Notes: a model not told the origin generated them from the letters alone. Counted from the first letter of the stretch, positions 32,453 to 43,433 are shown. The stretch: DNA of 64,000 bases from Iris pallida (GCA_029216955.1 JANAVB010016199.1:12783489-12847488), one strand, 5' to 3'. Made by a program: numbers and translations.

Positions 32453-33800
32453 CTAACATGTGCAAGACATACCTTTATTGTCAAACAAATGCGGGTAGCG
32501 ATTCCTAATGTCGTCATCGCGCTCCCAAGTAAACTCTCCCGGTGAGTGGTGCTTCCATGCCACGCGAACCAATGGTATAGATTGATTCTGCGACACCTTC
32601 ACTCGGCGATCAAGGATGCCTACTGGTTGCTCTTGGTACGACAGACTCGGTCCAACAGTGATCTCGGAGTGATTGAGCATGTGACTGCGTCTGCCACGTA
32701 TCGCCTCAGCTGCGACACATGGAATATGTCATGCACTCCCTCTAATGATGGTGACAAGGCCAATCTATAGGTAACCTCTCCAACACGTTCCAAGATACCG
32801 AAAGGGTATGTATCTTGGACTCAACCTGCCACAGCCTCCGAATCGAATCGTGCCTCTAGTGGGGGATATCTTTAAGAACACACGGTCGCCTTCCTTGAAC
32901 TCCAAGGATCGACGATAGTTATCAACCCACTGCTTCTGTCGATCCTACGCTGCTCGCAGGTGGTCTTGTATCTTCTTTACCTTCTCCACTGTGCTCAATA
33001 CCAACTCAGGACCCAATATCTGTCGCTCTCCAATGTCGCTCCAATCGATAGAAGATCGACACTTCCTACCATACAATGCTTCAAACGGAGCCATCTGAAT
33101 GCTCGCTCGATAGCTATTGTTGTAGAAAAATCCTACAAGATGGAGGTGGTCTTCCCAAGATCCGTAAAAGTCAAGCATGCACGCTCTTAACATGTCCTCT
33201 AGCGTCTAAATCATACACTCTGACTAGCCATATGTCTGCGGATGTACGCCATGCTAAACTTCAAACGTATACCCAAATTCTTTTGCATACTTCTCCAAAA
33301 GTATGAGATAAACCTTGAGTCACGATCCGACACGATGCTAACTGGTACACCATATAGCTTCACTATTTGCTTCATATACATATCCACCAAAACTTCTGTG
33401 GACTGCCCCACTCTAAAAGGTAAGAAATAGGCTGACTTGGTAAGTCTATCAACGATCTTCCATACCGCATCTCGTCCACTAGGACTCCAAGAAAATCCTG
33501 TGACGAAGTCCATTGTAATGTGCTCCCACTTTCACTCAGGAATGGGTAGCGGCTGCAATAATCTGGCCGTCGTCTGGTGCTCGGCCTTCACTTGTTGGCA
33601 TAACAAATACTTGGCCACGAAACGAGCAATCTCCCGCTTCATTTCGTGCCACCAAAAATACTGTCGTAAGTCCCGGTACATCTTAGTTCCTCCGGGGTGA
33701 ATAGAGTAAGTCGAACTATATGCTTCTGCCATCAACTCCTGCCATAGCCCTCCATTAGGAACATAAATTCGATCACCACATTGCAATGTCCCATCGGGAT
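32453..33800 (-). pseudogene. int: Integrase with chromodomain-like tail, minus-strand chromovirus
   Basis: The HHCC region is at 33532-33786 ([17 protein letters not shown]); the first Cys of the Cys pair is Tyr (KYLLCQQ), so zinc binding is likely lost. The first Asp block MDFVTGFSWSPSGRD is at 33513 and the second, VSIVSDRDSRFIS, near 33330. The Glu block is broken by frameshift near 33215. The tail with PVGILDRRV, IPLVRVAWKHHS and WERDDDIRNRYPHLF ends at 32453. Fragments lie in different frames. Confidence 0.85.
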
Positions 33801-33849
33801 GAATCCTTAATCCCGTTTGCTCTCCTGCTTCTGTTCTCTCTCTAAGCCG

Positions 33850-35160
33850 TCAAAATTTAGCATCCGCGGGCAGTACCGCCTTGATCCGATCTACTAATGA
33901 TGATTGCACTTGGAGATTGGCTAATACGCCATCTGGTCCAGGTAATACTACCTCAATACCAAGCTGCTGCAAGTCTCTAATCAGCTCCTTCTGTGTGGTC
34001 AAGAAGTGTGCCATGGGTTTTCGGCTTAATGCGTCTGCCACAACATTAGCCTTGTCCGGATGATAATGTAGCTCGATCTCGTAATCCTTTATCAACTCCA
34101 ACCAACGTCGTTGTCGCATATTCAACTCTTTTTGTGTGAACACGTACTTGAGGCTCTTATGATCAGTGTAGATATCTACCTTTTTACTGTACAAGTAGTG
34201 TCTCCATAGCTTCAAAGCAAAGATAACCGCTACGAGCTCTAGATCGTGGGTTGGATAATTCTTTTCGTGCACCCTCAACTGCCTCGATGCATATGCTACA
34301 CATGACCGTGCTGCATCAATACGCATCATAATCCCTTCCCAGATATATTGTTATAGATCACAAATCCTTCCGGGCCCGATGGTAGTGTCATAATGGGTGC
34401 AGTGGTCAAGCATTTCTTTAACTCGTCAAAAGTGGCTTGACACTTATCTGTCCATACAAACTCATGATCCTTGCAAGTTAGTCAAGTCATAGGCCCCGCT
34501 ATTCGAGAGAAATCTTCTACGAACCTTCGGTAATAATCCGTAAGTCCAAGAAAACTTTTCACCTCGGAAGCTGATGTAGGAGCGGGCCATGCTTTGACTG
34601 CTGTGATCTTCTCCGGATCTACTGATATACCGTCTCTAGTAACAATGTTTCCAAGAAATAATATCTCCTTAAGAAAGAAATCACACTTGCTAAGCTTCGC
34701 AAAAAGTTGCTCATTCCTCAATGTTCCCAAAATAATCCGTAGATGCTGCTCATGCTCCTCTTGGCTCTTCGAGTAAATCAAGATATCATCTATAAAGACG
34801 ACTACAAATTTGTCCAAGTACTGGTGAAAGATCTTGTTCATTAAATTCATGAAGACCGTGGGAGCATTGGTCAAACCGAAAGGCATGACCAAGAACTCGT
34901 AGTGTCTATACCTCGATCGAAAAGCCGTCTTCGCAATATCTTCCTTCCGAACCTTCAGTTGGTGATAGCCCGATCGTAAGTCAATCTTAGAGAATACTTT
35001 TGCTCCACTCAATTGATCGAATAGATCGTCTATTCGCGACAAGGAATACTTGTTCTTCAACGTAACTGCATTCAAAGCTCTATAGTCGATACACATGCGC
35101 ACTGTCCCATCTTTCTTAGGCACAAAAGAATGGATGCTCCCCATGGTGATGCACTGATAT
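33850..35160 (-). pseudogene. Reverse transcriptase and RNase H, minus-strand chromovirus
   Basis: The RT frame 35144-34482 holds [41 protein letters not shown] and the catalytic [14 protein letters not shown]. RNase H at 34329-33850 has [20 protein letters not shown] and VVADALSRK. The RNase H start, with the first catalytic Asp, is degraded between 34480 and 34330. The RT N-terminal part reaches to about 35330, in broken frames. Confidence 0.88.
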
Positions 35161-35905
35161 GAATAAAGTCTTTCTTCAATAAGTCGTCTATCTACGTCTT
35201 CATCTCTACCAACTCCTTGGGTGTTAGTCGATAAACTTGAGATAAAATAGGCTCGACTCCCAAAATAAGCTCAATAGAAAACTCGATGTCTCGGTCAGGT
35301 GGCAGTCCCGACAAATCCTTGGGGAATACATCTTGGAACTCGGAGATGATAAGGTGCCGAGGGGTGTCCTACATCCTCATGTGAGTCCCTAATATGGGTG
35401 CATCACTTCTCTCTCCCGCTTTTTTAGTGAACTCAAACTCCGTCTCATTCGGGGGTCTAAAGACGATACTGCCCCTATGACAGTTTATAAGGGCAAAATG
35501 TTGGCTCAACCAGTCCATCCCAAGAACTATATCGAATGTCGGCATAGGAAATACAAGAAGTCATACTTTCATCTCCCTACCACATATCACTATAGAGAAA
35601 AGTCTACAAACACCACTAACAGGTATTAGTCCTCCAGTGAGGATTCTAATGTTTTCAGATAAAGATGTGATGGGAATGTTGTGTCTAGTGGCAAGCTAGT
35701 GGCTATGAATGAATGTGTTGTTCTAATGCTAAGTCACGTCTTGCTAATAAAATTTTATAACTAGAATAATACTTGTTGGATCCCTACTCTCGGGATAAGT
35801 GTCTATCATAGTCCTAGTAAATGCTTGTCCTTGCTTTTGTCTATACATCTTATGCCTAAACTGTGGGGCTTGATCGGGTAAGGGTTGAGCTAAGGCATAA
35901 GGGTT
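35161..35905 (-). pseudogene. RT N-terminus, protease and gag C-terminus, minus-strand chromovirus
   Basis: Read on the minus strand in shifting frames: the gag tail (Pro/Gln-rich, about 35880-35790), a protease whose DSGA active-site block is no longer readable (about 35750), a readable FDIVLGMDWLSQHFAL-like block (about 35530), and FPKDLSGLPPDRDIEF leading into RT (about 35320). At least two frameshifts and several stops are present. Confidence 0.65.
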
Positions 35906-36447
35906 GCTAGTTAACGCAAAAAATTACGAGAAAATAATAATTTGAGACTCGTAATAATTGGTTCCTCTAGAATAGATAGTCTCCTGGGTTGGTATTTTAA
36001 CCAAGGTATGATTCTAATCATTCTCAAATTCAAATGACTAGAAGATCATGATAGTAGTTCTAGGGTTGAGGGGAGGATGAGTAACTCAAGGAAAGGTTAT
36101 AGTACATGTCTTGGTGGCTATACTTGTGTATACGACTATTATGGTTATAGGGAAATACTCCGGGTCTACTAGCATTTATTTTTCCAAGGTAGGTGACAGA
36201 AAATAATAAAGAGTTCAAGGAAGATGTCATCGAATACGAATACAGGGTTCAAGGGCGATTGACTAGCTCAAAAGGAATTGTTAAAGTAGTTGCAGATGAT
36301 ATCCTAGAGGGCAAGTATATTTGTCACTGTTTCTTAATCCACGTAAAATAATAATATAAAGAGCGAACCAAGTGCACTAAGGTTGATCAGACCATAATAC
36401 ACCGATTCTAAGTAGACAATATGTTAGTGGGCGTCCCCAGTATACAT
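35906..36447 (-). other. 5' leader of a Tat element next to the A-minus LTR
   Basis: Just outside the LTR the minus strand reads CAAACAATGTATACTGGGGACG. The intact B element has CAAACAAAATGGCGACTCTG followed by CTGGGGACG at the same place, so this is a damaged primer-binding site. The next 500 bp have no long frame and I see no gene. It implies that the LTR at 36448-37461 was once the 5' LTR of a second Tat unit to its left. Confidence 0.55.
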
Positions 36448-37461
36448 TGTTTGCAAAAATAAAAAGTTTTATTACAAACTTAGAAAAGAGTACAAGAGTA
36501 TAATTGATTTATGGAGAAGTACAACTATAGGAATCTGATCAGAAGACGATCACTTTATCTCTTGGACGATGTGATATCGAAGATCCGAGCCTCTGGAGAA
36601 TGCAATAGTACTTTAGCAGGAGATTATGATCACTCTTGATGCTTTGTGATTGATTTGAAACTCTATTTATAGAGTTCTTGAAATAACTGTTTAGTAGTTA
36701 TTCTGGGTTGCGTGCGCTTCAGGTTGCGCTCCTCTTGTTCACTTGCACAAACGGTTGCACTAACTGTTGTGGACACGTGGCATCATTTGATTGAGATGCG
36801 TGTGGTCGTGAGCAGTATAGTAGGCACGTTCTACGAAGTTAGTAGCTTGCATGCCACGTCACTCTGTTCTGAACACTGTTTGATCACCTTGTGCGACCTT
36901 CATCAGGTTGCACGTAGGCACAATGTAGAGACTTGCACGAGCGGTTGCACCAACTGCTGTAGACGTATGGCATCATTCGATTGAGATGCGCGTGATCGTG
37001 GGCAGTGTAGTGAGCATGCTCTACGAAGTTGGTGGCTTATATGCCACGTTATCCTGTTTAAAAATAAGAGTTAATCAAGTGGTGCGCAACTGAACAACTG
37101 GAGCCTTTGACTAGGTTTTTGTGATGTACTGATTAATTCTCATGCCACACAATGACTTGCACGGACCAACTGTCAGCATTAATTACATACTGACAAAATC
37201 TTCTCGAGCGCCGCATTACGCGGGATTCGAATGGATTTTCCTTAATCTCTGTGCTGTCAGTTTGTCAGATAATGATGATATCATTACAGCTTCTCGAGAA
37301 AGTACGCCACGTGGCACTCGTGCAACCTATATCCTGCACAATCTGATGTTGGCGCAATATGATGCTGTGTAACTTGATGATCCGACGTAACATATTGATT
37401 TGGCGTCGCCTGATGATTGCACACTTTAATAGGTGGCGCAACATGATTTTTAGCCTCTACA
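36448..37461 (-). repeat. LTR of Tat A-minus (flanked by both PPT and a PBS remnant)
   Basis: 1014 bp; in minus sense TGTAGAGGCT to TTTTTGCAAACA. It has an intact palindromic TATA region CTCTATTTATAGAG at 36661-36674. The right side is a PPT (so it acts as 3' LTR for A-minus); the left side is a primer-binding-site remnant (so it also looks like a 5' LTR). Confidence 0.85.
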
Positions 37462-37718
37462 AGACCCCCTTCAAAGTTTTTAAAACTTGAAAATACTTTG
37501 AAGTTTTGAAATACTTTGAATTATGCTAGTTTTGTTTGGATTGCGCCAGTCAACTCAATCCCGATTCTTCAGCATAGGTTTGCGTAACTGTTTGGGCCTT
37601 TCATTTTTCACCAATGTGACTTTCTCAAAACCCTACTTCCTTTTCTTCTTCATGATCTCCTTTGACCACTCTTGTCTCTTCTTCTTCCCAATTCAGAAGC
37701 TTCTTCGACAAACCCTAA

Positions 37719-37906
37719 TGGCGCCCAGGAGATTCGATGTTAAGAAAGGAAAGGGCTTCGTTGAGCCTTCATCTCGCGCTTCATCATGCAGAGAGCAGCG
37801 ACGTGCGTGTCAGTACGTTACGCCTTTGTCACATCAAGAGACTGCTAACCCAGCCATGGAAGGTAAGCACTTGATCATAGACCCGATCATCGATCACCCT
37901 ACTTAG
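37719..37906 (+). CDS. aORF3 of Tat element A-minus (antisense to pol, possible first exon)
   Basis: ATG 37719 opens MAPRRFDVKKGKGFV and reaches ETANPAMEG, where GGTAAGC at 37862-37868 gives a donor-like site, the same place as in A-plus. The frame runs on to TAG at 37906 and could be a short complete protein of about 62 aa. The relative at 19659 (minus) shares the N-terminus and the ETANPAMEGK block, with a variable and unequal middle. Element B lacks it. Function unknown. Confidence 0.5.
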
Positions 37907-38303
37907 GATTTGGCCGGCTCCTGACATCGTGCACCCACTCTTTTTATAGTAGGATGCAACTCATAACTTGTGCCTCCCTTTTTAGGGTTTGGTTACTGAC
38001 GATCCATGTTGCGCGACGCTTCGAAATCTATGTTGTATTTTGGGCACAATTTGATGCGTTGCGCGACAAGATGCGGTATAACATGATTATTGCGCAACTT
38101 GATGGCCGCGCATGCTGAGTGCGGCGCAATGTGAGTGTTGCACAACCTGACTGAACAGAGCATTAAATGTTCGGTTCATTCCCAACAATGAACCTATTTA
38201 AGGGGCTCACTTTTTTGAAACATCTTTTTCTTTTCTCCCTCGTTAAGTGTTACGCGCCCATTTATTGGAAAGACGAAGAGTCGGCTGGAGCCGACCTTCA
38301 TTG

Positions 38304-38313
38304 TATATATAAG
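38304..38313 (+). promoter_or_regulatory. TATA box for aORF2 (A-minus)
   Basis: TATATATAAG lies about 40 bp upstream of the aORF2 ATG, the same position as in A-plus. Confidence 0.6.
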
Positions 38314-38351
38314 TATGAGGTTGCAATCCTTCATCTTTATTCACTACTCTC

Positions 38352-38666
38352 ATGGTGCCCAATGAGAGCACGAAGAAGGCGAACCTCACTGTCGATGGCG
38401 AGGCTTCTGAAGAGAAGTCGAATTCTGTGCTTACGGTGTATCTGCTGGAAGCCGACCCATCTCTGAAGGCGGAGAACTTCCTGAACTACTTTGGCCTGAC
38501 CCTAGCAGTCTTCGCTCATTCCCAAGGTGGGCCATCATCTTCCGAAGATCATGGCGCACTGGAACAGAGAGAAGGATTCCTCCGTCTGATGTATCGTTTG
38601 GGGATCTACAATATAGAGGAGTTGAGCGCTGCTTTGTACCAGACTGATGGCGGGAAGAAGAAATGA
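38352..38666 (+). CDS. aORF2 of Tat element A-minus (antisense to pol, 104 aa, unknown function)
   Basis: An intact 104-aa frame, MVPNESTKK to GKKK, on the strand opposite to A-minus pol. It has the same length as the A-plus copy and is alignable end to end with no gap beyond the N-terminal part, despite many substitutions. Shared blocks: ASEEK, YLLEADPSL, AENFL, FGL, FAHS, EGFLRL, NIEELSAAL. The shared downstream sequence ATTATGAAATGAAAAA, about 70 bp after the stop (38730-38750; A-plus near 18650), may mark the transcript end. There are no membrane or export signals. I cannot name a family. Confidence 0.7.
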   Translation: MVPNESTKKANLTVDGEASEEKSNSVLTVYLLEADPSLKAENFLNYFGLTLAVFAHSQGGPSSSEDHGALEQREGFLRLMYRLGIYNIEELSAALYQTDGGKKK

Positions 38667-38992
38667 CGTGTCATGAGATCGTCATTTTTACATAATGGCC
38701 ATAGTGCCTTGTAGTGTCAATCTTTTTTTTATTATGAAATGAAAAACAATTTGACTATCTGGGCATATTTGAATTTTTGTCGCGTAACTGTGTTGACACG
38801 TCTTGATTTTAGGCATATGTGAGCTTTGTTGTGTAACTGTCTTGATATATCAACTTCCGAACAACACGTGGTATTTTTTTCCAAAATATATGCCTATAGA
38901 GGCGTATAATGTTTCAGCTTCAATTGCATATGAATAGTTATGATAAGAAAAGAACATTTACTGTATTCTCTTCTTCTTTCTGATGTTTGCAG

Positions 38993-39090
38993 GGGGCAAC
39001 TGATGAAAATTCCCAGAACCGGCATCGGTGATCTTGGATGCTATGAAGTTGAACCACTTTGACACACACATCAGAGAGGTCAGGACTCTT
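38993..39090. other. Conserved coding-like segment, left half (split by element B)
   Basis: It begins after an acceptor-like pyrimidine stretch ending TTTGCAG (38992). On the plus strand it reads SVILDAMKLNHFDTHIREV and continues beyond element B at 60955 into TLHVKKGFLEIVGRAFIHES. The minus-strand reading is the MKS.DLSDVCVKVV frame. The A-plus counterpart is 18226-18381. Confidence 0.4.
39086..39090. other. Target site duplication CTCTT of element B (right copy 60950-60954)
   Basis: A perfect 5-bp direct repeat flanks the two LTRs of element B. Confidence 0.95.
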
Positions 39091-40014
39091 TGTAGGGCCT
39101 AAAAATCGAGTTGCGCCAAGTATTTACTACTCAGCAATTAAGTTGCGCCCCAAAAATCAAGCTGCGCCACTGTTATAAAGCTCAGAGATCAAACTGCGCC
39201 ACTAATCAGGTTGCGCCATATACCAGACTGCGTCCAGTCATAATACGCCAAAGTCTATGTGGCGTCTGACATTTAATTGCCGTCATTGCCTGATAACACT
39301 GACAACTGACAGCACAGTAAACGAAGAAAATCTCTTCGAATCCCTCAAAATGTGCTGCTCGAGGAGATTTAATGGACAGCTGTCCTGCACATCTTGTGAG
39401 TTGCGCCTAGGCGCAATCTAAACAAATCCTTTAGTTGTGCCTAGGCGCAATCTGAACGACTTCTTCTCAAAAGCTGCCACGTGTCTAGGCACAATTCAAT
39501 CAGGCACAGTTTAACTTGTTGACTGAAGCTCGCACAACCTGACAAAGTTGAGACAAGTTTCATTCTAAAGCAGGATGACGTAGCGCATATGCCACTAATC
39601 TCTCAAGACGTGTCCACTATTCTGTACACGACCACGCACATCTCAATCACATGATGCCACGCGTCTAAATACAGTTAGTGCACAATTGGATAACTGAATG
39701 AAAGTTGGCGCAACATAAGGTTGGCGCAACCCAATGTGGCGCAATCCAGCCTCGCGTATATCAAAATAACTGGTAAAACAGTTATTTCCAGAACTCTATA
39801 AATAGAGTTTCCAATCATTTTCAAGACGGAGAGGTCAAGGACTCCTGCAAAATTGCTGCTGCATTCTCCATAGGCTCTAGTCTTCAAGTTCACATAGTCC
39901 AAGGGATAAAGTGATCATCTTCTGATCAGATTCCTACAGTTATACTTTCCCAGAAATTATTGTACTTTTGTACTCTTTTCTAAGTTTGTTATAAAACTTT
40001 TGTTTTTGCAAACA
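39091..40014 (+). repeat. 5' LTR of Tat B
   Basis: 924 bp, TGTAGGGCCT to TTTGCAAACA. Against the 3' LTR it shows about ten differences in the first 185 bp, most of them C/T or G/A, often within GCGC. Rich in GTTGCGCC and GGCGCAAT motifs. Confidence 0.93.
39794..39807 (+). promoter_or_regulatory. LTR TATA box (near-palindromic)
   Basis: CTCTATAAATAGAG reads as a TATA box on both strands. It is present in the 3' LTR (60729-60742) and A-minus LTR (36661-36674), and it is the site hit by the gag-only element in A-plus. The likely transcription start of the genomic RNA is 25-35 bp downstream. Confidence 0.65.
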
Positions 40015-40016
40015 AA

Positions 40017-42115
40017 ATGGCGACTCTGCTGGGGACGAATTTCTCCTCTGATGAGAAGGTGACAACTCAATGTGATACTGCGTCAATCGGCAAGACGTAG
40101 AAGACTCTGGTTGTTCAAATCAACCAGACAGCCTATGAAGATATGATCAACAAGAAGAGCAACAAGCGCACTGTGGCTATCACTAAGAAGAAAACTGTGT
40201 GGTCTTCTAAGTCTTCTATAGTTGCTGTTGCCCTGGCGCAATCTGCTTCTGTTGCCAGGGCGCAATTTGCCTCTGTGGCTCCGGCACAGTCTGCTTCTAC
40301 TGCCTGCGCACAGCCCACTCTTCCTGTTCATGTTGCCCGTGCGTAACTTACTCTCACTTCTGCCCGTGCACAGTCCACTCTTCCTGCTTTCCGTGCGTGG
40401 TCCACTACTCATGTTGCTGCCAAGGCGCAACCAGTAGCCTTTATTACTAGGGTGCAACCAGTAACCCGTATTGCTGAGGCGCAACCCAAGCAATCAGTTG
40501 TTCAGGTGCAGTCCGCTACTCTGGCGCAACCCAAGGAAACTAGTCTTTTGGCTATTCCCTCTTCGAATTCTCCAGTTCTAAACTTAGAGAAACAATGTTC
40601 TAGTGCCAAAACTAGATAGAACAAAGGGAAGGGTCCTTTGACATTTCCTCAACTGGCGCAACCTGTGCCTAAAGTGGTCCCACAACAAAACAGAAGGAAA
40701 CACTTCTTAGCTAACCCTCTACAAAATAAAGGAAAGCACCTTTTGGTCTTTTTTCAAACTTCCCTGGTCTATGATTCAGAGGAAGATAGATCAGATTCTA
40801 TTCCTTTAAACAGAGGTCTTCAGATCTCTACTATAGGAAAGAATACTGATCAAATAGGCATCTTGCCTACCCCTATGGGGTCTGGTCAAGATCTTCCAAC
40901 CTTGAAAATTTTAAGATCTAAGTAAGGAAAATTGATGGTATCACAAACAGAGACACCTGGAGCAAAATTTTCTGATTTACGTGCTTATCTCAATAGGCGT
41001 CAACCAGTATCAACTTTGGTGAAACGTAAAAACCCTATGCCAAAGGCCAATCTATACCAGAAACCAAAGTTTGAAAAGAAAGACCCAATCACTTATACTA
41101 ATGAGTTAAGCACCTCTTTGTACACTCAAGAAACTAAACATCTGAAGAATAGGAGGCATGTTCCTAATATCATTAAGGAATATGTTCCTCCGACTTCTTC
41201 TCATCCTGTAGTGGTAACTGATCTCCGGGAATGTCTTACACAAAGACGGGAAATCACAGGGATGTCCCCTTCACCTCTAAATCACTCTTCAGATCGCCAT
41301 TGCCTTCATGAAGTAGTCATCAAGTGCTGTTGCCAATCAGCTAAATAACCTGTCTTCGATCGTCTAAACTATATTTCAACTCATGAACCTATGACTGGAG
41401 ATGAAGACGAGCTGTTATATGCTTCTGTTAACATGACTTCCCAAGGCACTGGGGGTGGGAAACGTCCAAGACGTAATGCGTCCTGTAATCCTAGTCAACA
41501 ATACTTAGATCGGATTCATGCATCCAGTGAAGGGGTCTTTCAATACACCAGATCAAGAAGTCAAAATTTGAACCAAGGTGTCTTTAATCAAAAAGATCTC
41601 TCCATCGCTCATCTGAGAGAAGATTTTTTATCTGAGTTTGATGCAGATAGTGAAAGTTCTGAACAAACTATCTCGTCAATAGTAGCAAGAGAAGTGACGG
41701 CATATACCGTTACATAAGATCAAGATGCCTCTACTTCAGCCAGCCAGGATCAACGAATTGCTGTACTAGAGGACAAATTGAAGACCGTGGCTGAAATGGT
41801 CGCAAGTATACATACTATAATCGTGGCCCAATATGCGGTGCCTCCGATTATAAATCCTGCTACAAATCCTGAGCTTATAGCATCTTCTGTACCTGTTAAT
41901 ATTAGTCTGGGGGTACTACCTCCTAAGGTTGCTTCTGTACCAATTCAAGCTGATCCCAGTCAGTCTGGTACTGGGGGTGGTAATTATCATGCTGTTCCTC
42001 CTCCCAACAATTCCAACTAGCCTATCAATTCCTAAACATCAGGGGATGCTAATGAGGCTGTAAAACTCTTGCACACTCAGTTTGAGGCCTTCAAGCAGAA
42101 GGATGGCCTACAAAA
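40017..42115 (+). pseudogene. ORF1 of Tat B (pre-gag ORF with Ala-Gln repeats)
   Basis: One frame runs from an ATG overlapping the PBS (MATLLGTNF) to about 42115, about 700 codons, broken by TAG 40098, TAA 40344, TAG 40617, TAA 40923, TAA 41346, TAA 41715, TAG 42018 and TAA 42033. Most would be Gln codons with C changed to T. The first part is rich in Ala-Gln units encoded by GGCGCAA. The next part is Lys/Pro-rich. Further on are KRPRRNASCNPSQQYLDRIH and a predicted coiled coil RIAVLEDKLKTVAEMVAS. An ORF of unknown function before gag is known in Ogre/Tat elements. A frameshift near 42115 then leads into gag. Confidence 0.65.
40018..40035 (+). other. Primer binding site of Tat B
   Basis: TGGCGACTCTGCTGGGGA begins three bases after the LTR end. 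It has the form of the primer site seen in Tat/Ogre elements, usually assigned to tRNA-Arg; the tRNA match was not computed here. An ATG overlaps its first bases. Confidence 0.7.
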
Positions 42116-43433
42116 ACTTGGCATAAAATAACGTATCCTACAGAATGGAAGGAGGTTCCATTCCCTCCTAAATACAAGCTTCCAACCATTATGTTGTTTG
42201 ATGGCAGCACTTCTCCAAGTCAGTACATCAATCACTTTGAAGTGATGACTGACCAATTACAGCCAAATGATGCTCTCCTTACCAGAGTGTTCGTCGATTG
42301 TTTAGCCGGCACAGCATACGACTGGTATCGTAGTTTGCCAGATGGCTGCATAACTTTTTTTTGCTGGTTTCAAGCAAATACTCTTGGAACGGTTTTATGA
42401 GAGGGTCAACGACATGACGATGTCTGCCCTCACTAAGATCAAACAAAGGTACAATGAATCCACAGAGAGTTTCATTGAAAGATTCTTCCGAGAGGCACTT
42501 AAAATACCTTTAGGAACTCCATCTGCTGTAACAATAGACACCTGCAAATCAAACTTGTTTCCTATTATCAGTATGTGGACGGGATCTACACAATTCCAGG
42601 ATTGGCCTTCTTTTATTGTGAATGCCAAGGCGGCAGAAGTCAGTGCCGAAAAGTTCAAACAGTTAGGAGTTCAAATGACTCATCCTAACCAAGATGAACA
42701 TTCTACACCCGGGGGTAATAATCATCAGAATAACTGCAAGGGTAAAGAAACATTGGCCATCAATCTCAAGGGCAAGGAGTCATTGGCTGTTAATGTTGCT
42801 CAAACAACACCTACTCCATCAGCGCCACCACAGAAAATACCTCGTCCAAAAGAAGAGTATTCTTTTGATGAATATGATACTTTGAGCATCTTTGATTGCT
42901 TAATTAAAAGTAATAAGCTTCAATTGTCGGAGACAAAACGGCCAGAAGAAGTAGGTAAAACTGATCACCCAAAATACTGTATTTATCACAGATTTATAGG
43001 GCATCCAACCAGAGCATGCTACGTGCTCAAAGGCAAAATCCAGGAGATGGTCAACTCTGGAGCGATTACTCTTCAGCAGGATGAGAAGACGGTGACTGCT
43101 AATGTTGTTTCTGTATAGTTCGATGACTTTCTACCACAACTTGTGCAAGATGGTGTTGTCCCCATTGCAAGGACTACTCTCGAGATCATGAATCTCCCAC
43201 CTCCTCAAAATGAGGGTCTTGTTCCATTATCAACTGACAGAGGAGAGATTATGTTGTTTCACCCAGATCTGGTAGCAGATTTTGAAATGCCTTCCTCTTC
43301 TAAGCAAAAGAAGTACTCCAAATCTAAATCCAAGAACTGCAACATGGTATCCTTTGAACCAGTAGCAGAAGAAGAAATTCTAAAAGGTACTAGATCTGGG
43401 AAACCCTATCTTCGGGAATATTCCAAAAATTAA
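42116..43433 (+). pseudogene. gag: Gag of Tat B
   Basis: The gag capsid pattern is clear: FDGSTSPSQYINHFEVM, LAGTAYDWYRSLPDG, then after a frameshift at a T-run near 42354, IKQRYNESTESFIERFFREA. Downstream are Lys/Gln-rich linkers and the nucleocapsid-like block YCIYHRFIGHPTRACYVLKGK, which has the CxYH...H...C arrangement common in Tat gag. TAG at 43116 and TAA at 43431 lie in the same frame. Role: particle formation and RNA packaging. Confidence 0.8.

Larger units (their letters stand above)
30586..35905 (-). mobile_element. Minus-strand chromovirus remnant lacking 5' LTR and most of gag
   Basis: In minus sense the order is end of gag, protease, RT, RNase H, integrase, chromodomain-like tail, pre-LTR box, PPT and one LTR (30586-32365). 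At the other end similarity to a chromovirus stops near 35905, where Tat-type 5' leader sequence begins, so the 5' part has been lost. It is related to but clearly distinct from the array at 1-17311 (FIDD in place of FLDD at the RT site). Confidence 0.8.

Noticed and set aside
32546..33700. Plus-strand frames across 32.5-33.7 kb
   Set aside because: Shadows of the minus-strand integrase, whose motifs are clear.
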